A stretch of DNA of 64,000 bases from Arthrobacter sp. 135MFCol5.1 (GCF_000374865.1 NZ_KB895460.1:62001-126000); one strand, 5' to 3'. Positions 19,627 through 29,110 are shown, counted from the stretch's first letter. The notes: generated by a model not told the origin, from the letters alone. Translations and numbers: made by a program.

Positions 19627-20151
19627 GTGTCCGATGTTGAGGACTACACGGGCCGGACGGGACGGAATGAAACCCGCGAGGAGCAGCTGGACCGCAACTG
19701 GGCAGAACTCCTGCAGGAGCTTCGCGTGCTCCAGACCGGGGTGCAGATCCTGGCCGGATTCCTGCTGACGCTGCCGTTCCAGCAGCGGTTTGAAACGCTT
19801 GATGGCGTAGAGGTGGCCCTCTACCTCGCGAACGTCGTGGTGGCGGCCATGACCACCGCCTTCATCCTCCTTCCGGTGAGCGTGCACCGCAGGCTGTTCC
19901 GGAAACGGTTGAAGGAAACACTGGTGTCCAGCGCGGACACCATCACCAAGATTGCCCTTGGCGGCATCGCCCTGCTCAGCGCGGGCACGGCAGCCCTCGT
20001 CTTCGACGTCGCGGCCGGGCGTTCGGCCGGAGTTACTGCCGGCGGAGCTTTGCTGGGCGTCATGGTGGTGCTGTTGGTATTCGTTCCGTTCCGACTCAAA
20101 AAGCGGGCTTCGGGGAAGGCCGCCCCGCTTCCTCCCGGCAAGGCGCAGTAA
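19627..20151 (+). CDS. DUF6328-like four-helix membrane protein
   Basis: 174 aa from GTG 19627, which has GGAAGGAG upstream. After a polar N-terminus containing RNETREEQLDRNWAELLQELRVLQTGVQI, there are four hydrophobic segments (about residues 42-58, 66-90, 112-135 and 142-160) and a basic tail. The N-terminal helix followed by VLQTGVQILAGFLLTLPF is the hallmark of the DUF6328 family, small membrane proteins of unknown function in actinobacteria. It is divergent from the acidic protein gene. Confidence 0.75.
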   Translation: MSDVEDYTGRTGRNETREEQLDRNWAELLQELRVLQTGVQILAGFLLTLPFQQRFETLDGVEVALYLANVVVAAMTTAFILLPVSVHRRLFRKRLKETLVSSADTITKIALGGIALLSAGTAALVFDVAAGRSAGVTAGGALLGVMVVLLVFVPFRLKKRASGKAAPLPPGKAQ

Positions 20152-20183
20152 GGCGGACTTGGGCCCCCGCAACCCCTGGCCGG

Positions 20184-21308
20184 CTAGGCGCCTTCGAGCA
20201 CCTGGCTTGTTGCCCAGGCGAGGTACTTGCCCGCGTTGGCGACGGCGTCGTCCGGGCTCGCTGCCACGTCCAGCAACTGCGCCGCTGCCACCACGCCATG
20301 CTTGGCGAGGTCTTCGAGGGTCACCAGGATCCGGCCGGCCACCACGATGACCGGAATCCCGCGCTCCCGGGCTGCATCCGCGAGCGCAATCGGCGCTTTG
20401 CCGGTCAGCGACTGCGAATCCATGGACCCCTCCCCTGTGATCACCAGGTCTGCGCTGTCCAGCTGGCCGGCCAGGCCGGTCAGGCCGGCCACCAGCGCGA
20501 AGCCGCCCTCCAGCGTGGCGTCGGTGAAGGCAAGGAACGACGCCGGGAAGCCGCCGGCGGCGCCCGCCCCGGGGACGTTCACGTCCCGGCCCGTCACTTC
20601 CCGCAGTATGGATGCCCAGTTGCGCAGGCCGGCGTCGAGCAGTTCGGCAGCTTCCGGGCCCGCACCCTTCTGGGGGCCGAAGACGTGGGCTGCACCGGAC
20701 GGTCCATACAGCGGGTTGCGGACGTCCACGGCGATCCGGAAGGTGGTGGCCGCGAGCCTCGGGTCCAGCCCGGATGTATCCAGGGATACGACGTCGGCCA
20801 GCGACCCGCCGCCCAGCGGCACCACATTCCCGGCACCATCAAGCGGCTTCAATCCCAGGGCGCGCAGGGCGCCGCTCCCGGCGTCGGTCATTGCCGAACC
20901 GCCCAGGCCCAGCACGATCTCGGTGGCGCCCGCGTCCAGGGCGGCGGCGATGAGCTGGCCGCAGCCGTAGCTGTGGGCGCGCAAGGCGTTGGCAGGGGTC
21001 GGTTCCATGTCGGCCAGTCCGGACGCCTGGGCCGTCTCGATCACTGCCGTGACCGTGCCGTCGGCCCCTTTGTGGATGGCCCAGGCGGCACCGACGGGAG
21101 CAAGGATCGGTCCCACCACGGCGTTGAGCCGCTCCTCGTACCCGGCCGCGACGGCGGCCTCCAGGGTCCCCTCCCCGCCGTCGGCGATGGGGAACTGGGT
21201 GGCCACGGCATCCGGGTAGACCCGCAGTGCCCCTTCGGCGATGGCGGCGGCCGCTTCTGCCGCCGTGAGGGACCCCTTGAATTTGTCCGGAGCAATAAGA
21301 ATGCGCAT
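20184..21308 (-). CDS. Glycerate kinase (GlxK/GarK family)
   Basis: 374 aa. It phosphorylates glycerate, probably to 2-phosphoglycerate, feeding the product of glyoxylate or serine breakdown into glycolysis. Family signatures are MRILIAPDKFKGSLTAAEAA at the N-terminus, QFPIADGGEGT, LGLGGSAMTDAGSGAL, ITGEGSMDSQSLTGKAP and GIPVIVVAGR. ATG 21308 is chosen because it gives the canonical family N-terminus; an upstream ATG pair at 21320 adds four residues. The 76-bp gap to the upstream SDR gene leaves room for its own promoter or cotranscription. Confidence 0.92.
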   Translation of the reverse strand: MRILIAPDKFKGSLTAAEAAAAIAEGALRVYPDAVATQFPIADGGEGTLEAAVAAGYEERLNAVVGPILAPVGAAWAIHKGADGTVTAVIETAQASGLADMEPTPANALRAHSYGCGQLIAAALDAGATEIVLGLGGSAMTDAGSGALRALGLKPLDGAGNVVPLGGGSLADVVSLDTSGLDPRLAATTFRIAVDVRNPLYGPSGAAHVFGPQKGAGPEAAELLDAGLRNWASILREVTGRDVNVPGAGAAGGFPASFLAFTDATLEGGFALVAGLTGLAGQLDSADLVITGEGSMDSQSLTGKAPIALADAARERGIPVIVVAGRILVTLEDLAKHGVVAAAQLLDVAASPDDAVANAGKYLAWATSQVLEGA

Positions 21309-21384
21309 GCGCTCCATCATGCCAGTATCCGCCGGGAAAGCGCTTGCCATCGTAATACGGACGCCCAGGGCGCCGGAAGTGCTG

Positions 21385-22194
21385 TTACCCCTGGCGCCAT
21401 TCGTCGCCGGCGAGGTGGGAGCCCGCTTGCGGTCCCATCTGCAGCATCCCGCCATCCACCACCCAGGCCGCACCGGTCACGTAGCTGGAGGCGGGCGAGG
21501 CGAGGAACGCAATGACGTCGGCGATCTCCCGCGCGTGCCCCGGCCGGCCGAGCGGGACACCGGGCCGCCTGATCGTCGTCGGGTCCTGGTCCTCCTGCCT
21601 CGTCATGGGCGTGGCGATCTCGCCTGGGGCCACCGTGTTGGCCGTGATGCCGTACTGGCCCAGTTCCAGGGCAAGCGTCTTCATGAGGCCGCCGAGGCCG
21701 TGCTTGGAGGCATCGTAGGCGGAGGAGCCGACGCGGGGCTGGAACTCATGGACGCTGGACACCGCAATCAGGCGCCCGCCGCCGCCGGCGCGGACCATGT
21801 ACCGGGCCGCGGCCTGCAGGCAGACGAAGGCCCCGTTGAGGTTGGTATCCAGGATCCGCATCCAGTCGTCGATGCCCATGTCCAAGAACTTGGCGTTCGC
21901 CCCGGTGCCGGCGTTGTTCACAAAGACGTCCAGGCCACCCAGCTCCCCGGCGAGGTCGTCGATGACTCCGGCGGCAGCACGGAGTTCGGTGGTGTCCAGC
22001 TGCCGGACTACGGCCCTCCGGCCCAGGCTCCGAACTTCCTCGGCAGTATCCTCGGCACCCGCCCTGTCCGTATGCCAGGTGACGCCAACATCCAGGCCGG
22101 CGCGCGCGAGCGCCACCGCGGTGGCCTTGCCGATCCCGGAATCGGAGGCAGTGACGATGGCAGCGGTAGGCGTGAAATTGCTGGTGTCCGGCAT
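21385..22194 (-). CDS. Short-chain dehydrogenase/reductase, YohF-like
   Basis: 269 aa. The cofactor loop is TASDSGIG (residues 15-22), with Ala replacing the first Gly of the usual TGxxxGIG. This unusual form, the following DVGVTWHTDRAGA and the SSVHEFQP segment match the E. coli YohF type, whose physiological substrate is unsettled. NNAG, Ser in AVSSVHE, and YDASK supply the catalytic Asn-Ser-Tyr-Lys. It ends in the typical YVTGAAWVVDGG. It is probably NADP(H)-dependent because the TWHTDR region replaces the acidic residue selecting NAD. It may share a transcript with glycerate kinase. Confidence 0.85.
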   Translation of the reverse strand: MPDTSNFTPTAAIVTASDSGIGKATAVALARAGLDVGVTWHTDRAGAEDTAEEVRSLGRRAVVRQLDTTELRAAAGVIDDLAGELGGLDVFVNNAGTGANAKFLDMGIDDWMRILDTNLNGAFVCLQAAARYMVRAGGGGRLIAVSSVHEFQPRVGSSAYDASKHGLGGLMKTLALELGQYGITANTVAPGEIATPMTRQEDQDPTTIRRPGVPLGRPGHAREIADVIAFLASPASSYVTGAAWVVDGGMLQMGPQAGSHLAGDEWRQG

Positions 22195-22230
22195 GGCGGG
22201 CCTTTCATCGGGGGCAGGCGGGGTAGCAGG

Positions 22231-22695
22231 TCAGGCGGGGCGGCGGAGTTCCGGCTCGTAGGGCCCGTCGGTGCCGCTGGAGCGCCCGCGTGGTCCGGCG
22301 GCCAGGGTGGGCGGGCTCTCGGGCGCAGACATCCACGGCACGGCGAACGTCACCACGGGCCGGCCGTCGTCGTCCGCGGACCTGACGGTCAGGCTTCTGG
22401 TTCCGGGAGGCACCGACGGGGCAAAGACCTGCAGGTTGCGGGTGCCCACCGTGGCCGAATCCTGCAGGGTGTATTCGGTCCCGAAGTGATCCTGGAGCGT
22501 GAGCCGCGGCTCGGGCGCACCGTCCGAGGGCAGGTGGATGTTGACCACCAGCCCGGACGCCCACACCTCCACGGACAGGATGGTGAATTCGGCAACCTCG
22601 GTGACATGCCGCCCGTAGGTGGGCGGGAGCAGCAGCCTGCGGAGCGCCCCGGACGGAATGAACTGACGGGTGCTGTTGCCTTGGTCCCCTGCCAC
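22231..22695 (-). CDS. Hypothetical protein, beta-rich
   Basis: 154 aa from GTG 22695, with AAGGAAAG ahead. No known domain is recognised. The middle (TEVAEFTILSVEVWASGLVVNIHLPSD, shown only in part here by VEVWASGLVV) and LTLQDHFGTEYTL, followed by PPGTRSLTVRS, alternate strands like an immunoglobulin-like or C2-like beta sandwich. The C-terminus is disordered. There is no signal peptide. Upstream at 22724-22735 is TAAGCGTACTTA, a partly palindromic box also seen before other small genes here. A longer start at 22761 is possible but lacks a ribosome site. Confidence 0.6.
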   Translation of the reverse strand: MAGDQGNSTRQFIPSGALRRLLLPPTYGRHVTEVAEFTILSVEVWASGLVVNIHLPSDGAPEPRLTLQDHFGTEYTLQDSATVGTRNLQVFAPSVPPGTRSLTVRSADDDGRPVVTFAVPWMSAPESPPTLAAGPRGRSSGTDGPYEPELRRPA

Positions 22696-22848
22696 AGCTC
22701 TTTCCTTTCCTGCGGCCAATTGATAAGCGTACTTACCATAGAGCCTCCGGATCCGCTCCATGTCAAGGACCCGCGCCAGGACTGTGTGGATGGCCTGCGG
22801 AGATAACCACAGGCCTGCGGAAACGTGCGGAAAAGCAGGCCCAGCGCG

Positions 22849-23673
22849 CTACCGCCGGGGCCGGACCACCGCGTAATATCCGGGCACCCGGTCCTGCCCG
22901 GGGACGCCCGTGACCGGATTGGTTTCGATGGCAGCGTGGCCGTCTTCCAGGAGTTCCCAGTCCGACGGCGGGAACGCCCGTTCGCGTTCTTCGGGGCCGA
23001 AGTGGCCGGGCATCGGCAGCCCGCGGATGGCCAGTTCCAGAGGCGCCGGGATGCCGCGCGTGGTGGCACCGAGGTGGGACACGTACTCCACCGGGTTCCC
23101 GTGGAAGTTGGTTTCCGCCATGAAGACGGTGCCGCGGTTGCCGGCCAAGGTCCCCAGGTTTTCCACGAGCGCCTTCTGGTGGGCGGGATCGAGGACGTGC
23201 AGGACTCCGCGAATGAAGACGTTGGCGCCATCAGAACCCGCATGGATTGACCCTGCCAGGGCAGCGCCGGCGCCCGGTGCAGTCATGTCGAGCGCTTCGA
23301 AAGCAGGGTTGGCAGCTCCTGCGGACTGCCGCCGCGCTATGTCAACCGCGTGCGGCGACACATCCACGCCAATTACCCGCGGAAAGACACCCGCGAGCGC
23401 CCGGGTGAAACCGCCGTGGCCGCAACCGGCGTCCACCACCGGGAGGGCCGGGTCCAGGTAGCGCAGGAGGTTGTCCCGGTAGCCGAGGAACTCGTGGTCG
23501 CTGCCCGAATCCCACAGGACCTCGCCGCCCGGGCCCGTGGCGGTGATACCGGCCCAATACTGGTCCCACGCCTTATGCCGGTCCTTCGGAGCACTCCGGG
23601 ACAGCCTGACGAGCTTGGGGATCAACAAGTACTTCCGCCAGGCGGACGACGTCGATTTGGTTCGGGAGGACAC
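22849..23673 (-). CDS. Class I SAM-dependent methyltransferase
   Basis: 274 aa. SAM-binding motif I is PVVDAGCGHGGFTRALA (about residue 78 on), followed by the acidic VIGVDVSPHAVDIA and the motif around VFIRGVLHVLD. The N-terminal 40 residues are basic. The WDQYWAGI entry is common in thiopurine- or ubiquinone-type methyltransferase relatives, but the substrate is not identifiable. It is divergent from the histidine kinase gene. Confidence 0.8.
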   Translation of the reverse strand: MSSRTKSTSSAWRKYLLIPKLVRLSRSAPKDRHKAWDQYWAGITATGPGGEVLWDSGSDHEFLGYRDNLLRYLDPALPVVDAGCGHGGFTRALAGVFPRVIGVDVSPHAVDIARRQSAGAANPAFEALDMTAPGAGAALAGSIHAGSDGANVFIRGVLHVLDPAHQKALVENLGTLAGNRGTVFMAETNFHGNPVEYVSHLGATTRGIPAPLELAIRGLPMPGHFGPEERERAFPPSDWELLEDGHAAIETNPVTGVPGQDRVPGYYAVVRPRR

Positions 23674-23833
23674 GGCTCAAATATATGTTCCCGCTCCCGC
23701 AGGCGGCGCACCTTGCGCTACATTACGGCGCGCCCCGGCGCCGGGGCGGCGGTTGGGGCGCGGGACGGCCGTAGTGGCCCCCGGCACCCTGCATCCCCCT
23801 ACAATGTACTCAACTGGGAGGGAAGGGAGCACT

Positions 23834-25477
23834 GTGACGGCTGTCCCGAGTGATGTGCGCCTGCCCCGCACCGCCGTCGTGGCCGATCCCGACGCCGGGC
23901 GCCTGGCCCTTAACGCACACGCCCTGCGGGAGGCCGGCTACACCGTCCTGGAAGCCGCCGACGCCGCGTCCCTGGCCCGGCTGCTGGCTGCCGGCGAGCC
24001 TTCCATCATCGTCGCGGACGCGCCGCTGTCAGCGGTCCGGACGACCGCCCCGGTCCTGGTGATGGTGGACCTGGACGATCCGGCGGACATTGGGGCAGCG
24101 AACCCGCCCGGCATCCACGACTGCATCACCAAGCCGCCCGCACCGCAGGAACTGGTCCACCGCGCGTCGGTCCTTATCGAGCAGTTATCCCGCCGCCGCG
24201 CGTCACGGGAGGAGGCGGAGGGGCTCCGCGAACAGCTGCGTGAAGTGTCCGCGGCGGTGCGCGCCACCAACAATCCCCAGGAAATTGCCGACCACGTCGT
24301 GGCCGGATTCGGCCGGACCTTCAAGGCCGATTACGTTGTCCTTTCCACCTTCGAGGACCACAGGGTCCCGGTGATCACGGCCACCTGGCGTCGGCGCGGG
24401 CTCGTGGAGCTGCGCCCCGAAGCCCTGCCTGGCGAGGACGAAGCCCGTGCCACGGCGGATGCGCTCTGGGCGGGCACGGAAACGCTGTCTGCCGACGGCA
24501 GCGAGGCCGATGCGGATGCCCCCGCGAGGCCCGCACCCGCTGTAGCCGGGGCCGCCTCCACCCTGGCAGTTCCCATCGGCGAAGGAAACTCGTCCCTGGG
24601 CATCATCTGGATCGCCATGATGGAGCGGCCCAGGACCTGGTCCAGCGCCGAGCTCGGGCTGATCCAGCACGTGGCGGGCAACGCCGCGTACGGATTGATC
24701 CAGAGCCACCTGATCAACAGCCAGCAGCAGGTGGTCAAACAGCTGCGGGAACTCGACAAGGCAAAGACGGACTTCCTGGCCACCGTGAACCACGAGCTGA
24801 GGACGCCGCTGACCTCGATCATGGCGTACCTGGACATGATCCAGGAGAGCACTGAACACCCGGTATCCAAGGAAGTCCACCAGATGCTGGACATCGTGGT
24901 CCGCAACACCGAACGGCTGCGGACCCTCATCGAGGATATGCTCAGCGTCTCGCGTGGCGGACTGGATGACACCGTGATGCACTTGGCGCCCGTACGCCTG
25001 GGACAGACCCTTGACCTGGTGGCCGCCGCGCTGCGGCCGCTGGCCACGCTGCAGAACGTCACCATCGACGTCGATCCCGTTCCAGAGGATCCGGAGATCC
25101 TTGCCGACGAGGTACAGCTCCAGCAGGTCTTCACCAACCTGGTGTCCAACGCCATCAAGTTCACCCCCAGCGGCGGACGCATCGAGGTGGGCAGTGAGTC
25201 CTACGCCGGTGCCGACGGATCCAAATGGGCCACTGTCCGGATCGCCGACACCGGAATCGGCATTTCCAGCGACGAGATCAACCATGTGTTCACCCGCTTC
25301 TACCGGGCCTCCAACGCCATGAACGGGGCCATCCCGGGCACCGGCCTGGGCCTGGCCATCTCCAAGGACATCGTGGACCGCCACGGCGGCAGCATCGATG
25401 TGGCCTCCACCCTGGGCGCCGGGACCACGGTGACGGTCAGCCTTCCCCTAGGCACCGACCACGCCCAGGTCAACTGA
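23834..25477 (+). CDS. Hybrid sensor histidine kinase (REC-GAF-HisKA-HATPase)
   Basis: 547 aa from GTG 23834, with GGGAG 5 nt upstream. Residues 12-120 form a receiver-like domain keeping an acidic pair (VADPDAGR), a candidate phospho-Asp (IIVADAPL) and the Lys (TKPP). A GAF domain spans about 140-295, then an alpha-helical linker. HisKA has the H box NHELRTPLTS (His about 320), and the HATPase domain has N box LVSNAIKF, then DTGIGIS and GTGLGLAISKDIV. There is no membrane segment, so it is a soluble sensor. It is followed 19 nt later by a GGDEF-EAL gene, implying it signals into cyclic-di-GMP turnover. Confidence 0.9.
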   Translation: MTAVPSDVRLPRTAVVADPDAGRLALNAHALREAGYTVLEAADAASLARLLAAGEPSIIVADAPLSAVRTTAPVLVMVDLDDPADIGAANPPGIHDCITKPPAPQELVHRASVLIEQLSRRRASREEAEGLREQLREVSAAVRATNNPQEIADHVVAGFGRTFKADYVVLSTFEDHRVPVITATWRRRGLVELRPEALPGEDEARATADALWAGTETLSADGSEADADAPARPAPAVAGAASTLAVPIGEGNSSLGIIWIAMMERPRTWSSAELGLIQHVAGNAAYGLIQSHLINSQQQVVKQLRELDKAKTDFLATVNHELRTPLTSIMAYLDMIQESTEHPVSKEVHQMLDIVVRNTERLRTLIEDMLSVSRGGLDDTVMHLAPVRLGQTLDLVAAALRPLATLQNVTIDVDPVPEDPEILADEVQLQQVFTNLVSNAIKFTPSGGRIEVGSESYAGADGSKWATVRIADTGIGISSDEINHVFTRFYRASNAMNGAIPGTGLGLAISKDIVDRHGGSIDVASTLGAGTTVTVSLPLGTDHAQVN

Positions 25478-25496
25478 GCGGGAAGGAGGATTGGCA

Positions 25497-27047
25497 ATGT
25501 TTGCCGACGACGACCCCCGGCTTTCCCAGCTGCTGGAAGGCATTGTCCGGCTCGCTTCCGGCGACCTCACCTCCCGGATTGAGGTCTCCCCCGCCCGGGA
25601 CGAACTGGACGCCATCATCATGGGCACCAACCTGCTCGCCGAGGACTTGGAGATCATCTACCAGGAACTCGAACAGCGGGTCCAGGTCCGGACCCAACTG
25701 CTGCACGAAGCCCACCTGGAAATGCAGAAAATGGCGATGCAGGACCCCCTGACCGGCCTGGCAAACCGGTCCGCCCTCATCGAAGCCCTTCGGACCGCGC
25801 TGCTGGCCGTGGACGGAAGGACCCTGGAACCGGCCGGCGAGTGCCCGGCAATCCTGCTGATGGACCTGGACTCGTTCAAGTCGATCAACGACAGCCTTGG
25901 ACATACCGCCGGCGACCAGGTGCTGGTGACCGTGGGCGAACGGCTGCGGGGCGCCGTGCGCGTTTCCGACGTCGTAGCCCGCCTGGGCGGGGACGAATTC
26001 GCCATCGTGATGCCCACGGCATCACCGGACCAGGCCGCCATCGTGGCGCACCGCATCCTGGCGGCGCTCAGCGAACCCATCGAGCTCCCCGGCCGCAGCG
26101 TGCGCTGCGGTGCCAGCATCGGGCTCAGCCTGGGCAGCGAAGGCCAGAGCCCGGAGGACATGCTGATGGAGGCCGACGTCGCCATGTACGCCTCCAAGGC
26201 GGAGGGCCAGAACAAGCTGCACCGGTTCGAACCCGCGCTGCTGCTGATGCGGCGCCTCCGCAGCCAGCTGGTGGATGACCTGCGCGCAGCCATCAAGGAG
26301 GATGGCCTGACCCTCTACTACCAGCCGGTGGTTGAGCTCAACACCGGACGCGTCGAGGGCGTGGAGGCGCTGGTCCGCTGGAACCATCCCACCCGGGGCT
26401 TCATCATGCCGGACGAGTTCATCCCGCTGGCGGAGGAGGCGGGGCTGATCTCCGAGCTGGGCCTGTGGGTCCTCAGGACCGCTGTGTGGCAGCTGCGGGA
26501 ATGGATCGACAGCTCGCTGGTGGACAGCGATTTCTCCGTGCGGATCAACATCTCCGCCACGGACCTCCAAAGCCTGCAGTTCATCGAGGACGTGCGCAAC
26601 GTCCTGAAAGAAACCCGCGTGCGGCCCGACCAGGTGGTCCTGGAACTGACGGAAGTGGCAATCGTCAAGGGCAATGAGCTGGACCGATACTCGCTGGGCG
26701 GCCTGCGGGGCCTGGGCGTGGGCATTGAAATTGACGATTTTGGCACGGGCTACTCATCCATCAGCTACCTCCGCCGTTTGCCGGTGGACCGGGTCAAGGT
26801 TGACCGGTCGCTGATCACCGGACTGGAGAGCGATCCCAGCCAGCCGGGCCTGGTGGCAGCAGTCCTCCAGCTGGTGCGTGCCTGCGGGCTGGAAGCTGTC
26901 TGGGAGGGCGTGGAAACGGCGGAGCAGGCGGAAATCCTTCGCAGCCTGGGCTGCCGCAGCGCCCAGGGCTACTACTTCGGCCGGCCGGTCCCGCCCGACC
27001 AGATTCCAGGTTTATTGAAAGAGCGGGCGGAAAGCGCTAACCAGTAG
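25497..27047 (+). CDS. GGDEF-EAL domain protein (cyclic-di-GMP turnover)
   Basis: 516 aa from ATG 25497; AAGGAGG at 25483-25489 decides this start. The N-terminal 70 residues include a HAMP-like/coiled-coil segment (ASGDLTSRIEVSPARDEL then IIYQELEQRVQVRTQLL). The diguanylate cyclase domain has an intact GGDEF (about 164-168), and the EAL domain has VEALVRW (about 289), INISATDL, LELTEVA, DDFGTGYSS, VEGVETAEQ-like WEGVETAEQA and QGYYFGRP. Both catalytic sets look intact, so it may make or degrade cyclic-di-GMP. The upstream kinase gene is probably its partner. Confidence 0.93.
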   Translation: MFADDDPRLSQLLEGIVRLASGDLTSRIEVSPARDELDAIIMGTNLLAEDLEIIYQELEQRVQVRTQLLHEAHLEMQKMAMQDPLTGLANRSALIEALRTALLAVDGRTLEPAGECPAILLMDLDSFKSINDSLGHTAGDQVLVTVGERLRGAVRVSDVVARLGGDEFAIVMPTASPDQAAIVAHRILAALSEPIELPGRSVRCGASIGLSLGSEGQSPEDMLMEADVAMYASKAEGQNKLHRFEPALLLMRRLRSQLVDDLRAAIKEDGLTLYYQPVVELNTGRVEGVEALVRWNHPTRGFIMPDEFIPLAEEAGLISELGLWVLRTAVWQLREWIDSSLVDSDFSVRINISATDLQSLQFIEDVRNVLKETRVRPDQVVLELTEVAIVKGNELDRYSLGGLRGLGVGIEIDDFGTGYSSISYLRRLPVDRVKVDRSLITGLESDPSQPGLVAAVLQLVRACGLEAVWEGVETAEQAEILRSLGCRSAQGYYFGRPVPPDQIPGLLKERAESANQ

Positions 27048-27048
27048 T

Positions 27049-27068
27049 GCGCAAACTACTGCGCTTTT
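27049..27068 (+). terminator. Weak intrinsic terminator after the GGDEF-EAL gene
   Basis: GCGCA (27049-27053) pairs with TGCGC (27060-27064), followed by TTTT, just after the stop codon. The stem is only 5 bp, so efficiency is uncertain. Confidence 0.45.
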
Positions 27069-27222
27069 GTGGCCGCCGTTATACGATCAGCGTGCGGTGT
27101 CCGGCTTTTTCGTCGCCGCGGAATTTCAGGTCTCACAGCAGCACCGGACTCTAAAAGGCGTTTTTGAAATTGAACATTAATGGGCCAATGGGTCATTACT
27201 TCGTCAACTGGGGGCGTAGCTA

Positions 27223-28254
27223 ATGTCGGTTCGTGTACAAGCATGGGGAATTATCGCCGCAGTACTCTCGGATACGGATCCCGCGGGGGCCGCTGTCCGG
27301 CAGCGGCTGAGCGACAGCCTCGATGAGAATCCCGGCGTGCCCGAGCGGGCCCTGCTGGAATATCTCCTGGAGGCCCGGAGGAGCGACGCCAACACGGCGG
27401 AAACCATTGAATCCGTACGGCAGATGCGCCTGGCGCCGCCCGTACTGCCACCGAAGCTGGCCGAACAGTTGGACGCCATCCGCAGCGCCTCCCGGATCAG
27501 CGCCCTGCTGGAAAACCACATGCTGATGACCGCCTTCCAGCCCATCTACGGGCTGGAAGGAAAGGCCGTGGTGGGTGTGGAGGCGCTCTCGCGCTTCGTC
27601 AGCGACGACGGCGCCACCGCGGAACTCTGGTTTGCCGAGGCAGAGGCCGTGGGCCTGGGCGCGAACCTCGAGTTCTCCGCCCTTGGCTCGGCTGCAGCAG
27701 CTGCCCGTGACCTGCCCGGTTCCCTCTACGTGTCCCTCAACATCTCCCCCACGTCCTGCATGGACCCGCGGCTGCCCGAACTGTTCGAGCACATCGAGCT
27801 CCCCATCGACCGGGTGGTGCTCGAATTGACGGAAGACATTCCGGAAGAGGAATACCTTCAGTTCATCTCCGCACTCAATCCCCTCCGCGAAAAGGGCCTC
27901 CGGATCGCCGTGGACGACACCCACACCGGAGCCGGCGCCCTGAGCCGCATGATCCACCTGCGCCCGGACTTCCTCAAGGTGGGCCGCAATGTGATCGGTG
28001 ACGTGGACAAAGACGGCGTCCAGCGCGCCCTCGCCGCTTGCCTGGTGGACTTCACGGACCAGATCGGCATCACCCTGGTGGCCGAAGGCATTGAGACAGT
28101 GGGCGAGCTGAAAGTCCTGACGGAACTCGGCATCAGCGCCGGCCAGGGCTACCTGCTGGGCCGCCCCTCGGTACGGCCTGAGGACTGGGCCAACTGGAAC
28201 ACCCGCCTGGACGTGGACGGCCTGGAACGCCACCTGGCCAGCCCCGGCGAGTAG
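27223..28254 (+). CDS. EAL domain protein with altered loop-6 motif
   Basis: 343 aa. An N-terminal helical region (about 1-95, RQRLSDSLDENPGVPERALL) precedes an EAL domain: MTAFQPIYGLEGKAVVGVEALSRF, SLNISPTSCMD, LELTEDIPEEE, then VDDTHTGAGAL where active enzymes have DDFGTGYSS, then AEGIETVGEL and QGYLLGRP. The metal-binding Asp pair and the two Glu are kept, but loop 6 is changed and the domain is divergent, so it could be a cyclic-di-GMP sensor rather than a phosphodiesterase. It lies 175 bp after the GGDEF-EAL gene, with its own upstream region. Confidence 0.85.
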   Translation: MSVRVQAWGIIAAVLSDTDPAGAAVRQRLSDSLDENPGVPERALLEYLLEARRSDANTAETIESVRQMRLAPPVLPPKLAEQLDAIRSASRISALLENHMLMTAFQPIYGLEGKAVVGVEALSRFVSDDGATAELWFAEAEAVGLGANLEFSALGSAAAAARDLPGSLYVSLNISPTSCMDPRLPELFEHIELPIDRVVLELTEDIPEEEYLQFISALNPLREKGLRIAVDDTHTGAGALSRMIHLRPDFLKVGRNVIGDVDKDGVQRALAACLVDFTDQIGITLVAEGIETVGELKVLTELGISAGQGYLLGRPSVRPEDWANWNTRLDVDGLERHLASPGE

Positions 28255-28266
28255 CCGGCACGGAAC

Positions 28267-29082
28267 CTACCGGGGTTCCTGCGCCGGCGGCCACTGGCCG
28301 CGTGCACTGAGCACCTCGCGCAGCAGGTCCGCACGGTCCGTGACGATGCCGTCCACCCCCAGCTCGAGGAGGCGGTGCATCTCAGCGGCCTCGTTGATGG
28401 TCCAGACATGCACCACAAGGCCAAGGTCGTGGGCGCGGCGGATGAAGCCTGCGGTGACCACGGGGACACGTCCGTACCGCACGGGAACCTGCAATGCCTG
28501 GATATCGCGGAGCGGCCGGCGCATGATCCGGCGGAAGGCCGCCCGCGGAAGGACAGGTCCCAGGAGGGTGAAGAGGGCATTCGAGGCCACGCCGGCGGAG
28601 GAGGCCACCGGCCGGCTGAGCAGCTTCAGCACCGCCCGCCGCCGCCGGTCCGAAAAGCTGGTGACCAGCACCCGGTGGTGCACCTGGTGCCGCTCGATCG
28701 CGGCGGCAGTGCTCCGCACCGAATCCCAGTCCTTGACGTCGAGGTTCAGCCTGGCCTCCGGCAGGCCGGTGACCAGCTCGTCGAACGTGGGAATGGGTTC
28801 ACGGCCGTCGATCCGCGCCTTCGCCACCTCTGCGGCGGCAAGATCTCCGACCCTGCCTCTGCCGTCGGTCACCCGGTCCAGGAATTCATCGTGGAACAGC
28901 AGCAGCACGCCGTCCGCCGTGGTGTGGACATCCGTTTCGAGGTAGCGGAAGCCGAGTTCGATGCCGGCGCGGAACGCGGCCATGGAGTTTTCCAGCCCGT
29001 CCACCGAGAAGCCCCGGTGGGCCATGGCGATGGGAAGCTGCCGCCCGGCGTCGTCGGGGTGTTGGAAAAAGGGCAGGGTCAC
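28267..29082 (-). CDS. Glycerophosphodiester phosphodiesterase
   Basis: 271 aa from GTG 29082. It hydrolyses glycerophosphodiesters to glycerol 3-phosphate and an alcohol. GDPD signatures are MAHRGFSVDGLENSMAAF (catalytic His and the Glu of LENS), FRYLETDVHTTADGVLLLFHD (Glu, Asp and second His) and LVVHVWTINEAAEM near the C-terminus with VDGIVTDRAD. No signal peptide is present, so it is cytoplasmic. An upstream in-frame ATG at 29193 gives a longer product but no homology, and GTG yields the normal length. Confidence 0.92.
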   Translation of the reverse strand: MTLPFFQHPDDAGRQLPIAMAHRGFSVDGLENSMAAFRAGIELGFRYLETDVHTTADGVLLLFHDEFLDRVTDGRGRVGDLAAAEVAKARIDGREPIPTFDELVTGLPEARLNLDVKDWDSVRSTAAAIERHQVHHRVLVTSFSDRRRRAVLKLLSRPVASSAGVASNALFTLLGPVLPRAAFRRIMRRPLRDIQALQVPVRYGRVPVVTAGFIRRAHDLGLVVHVWTINEAAEMHRLLELGVDGIVTDRADLLREVLSARGQWPPAQEPR

Positions 29083-29110
29083 CCTGCGAGCGTACCCGAG
29101 GCCCGCACCG

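Noticed and set aside
27056..27222. A short minus-strand frame (27056-27244) before the EAL gene
   Set aside because: No ribosome site or homology; it overlaps a terminator and the likely promoter of the EAL gene.
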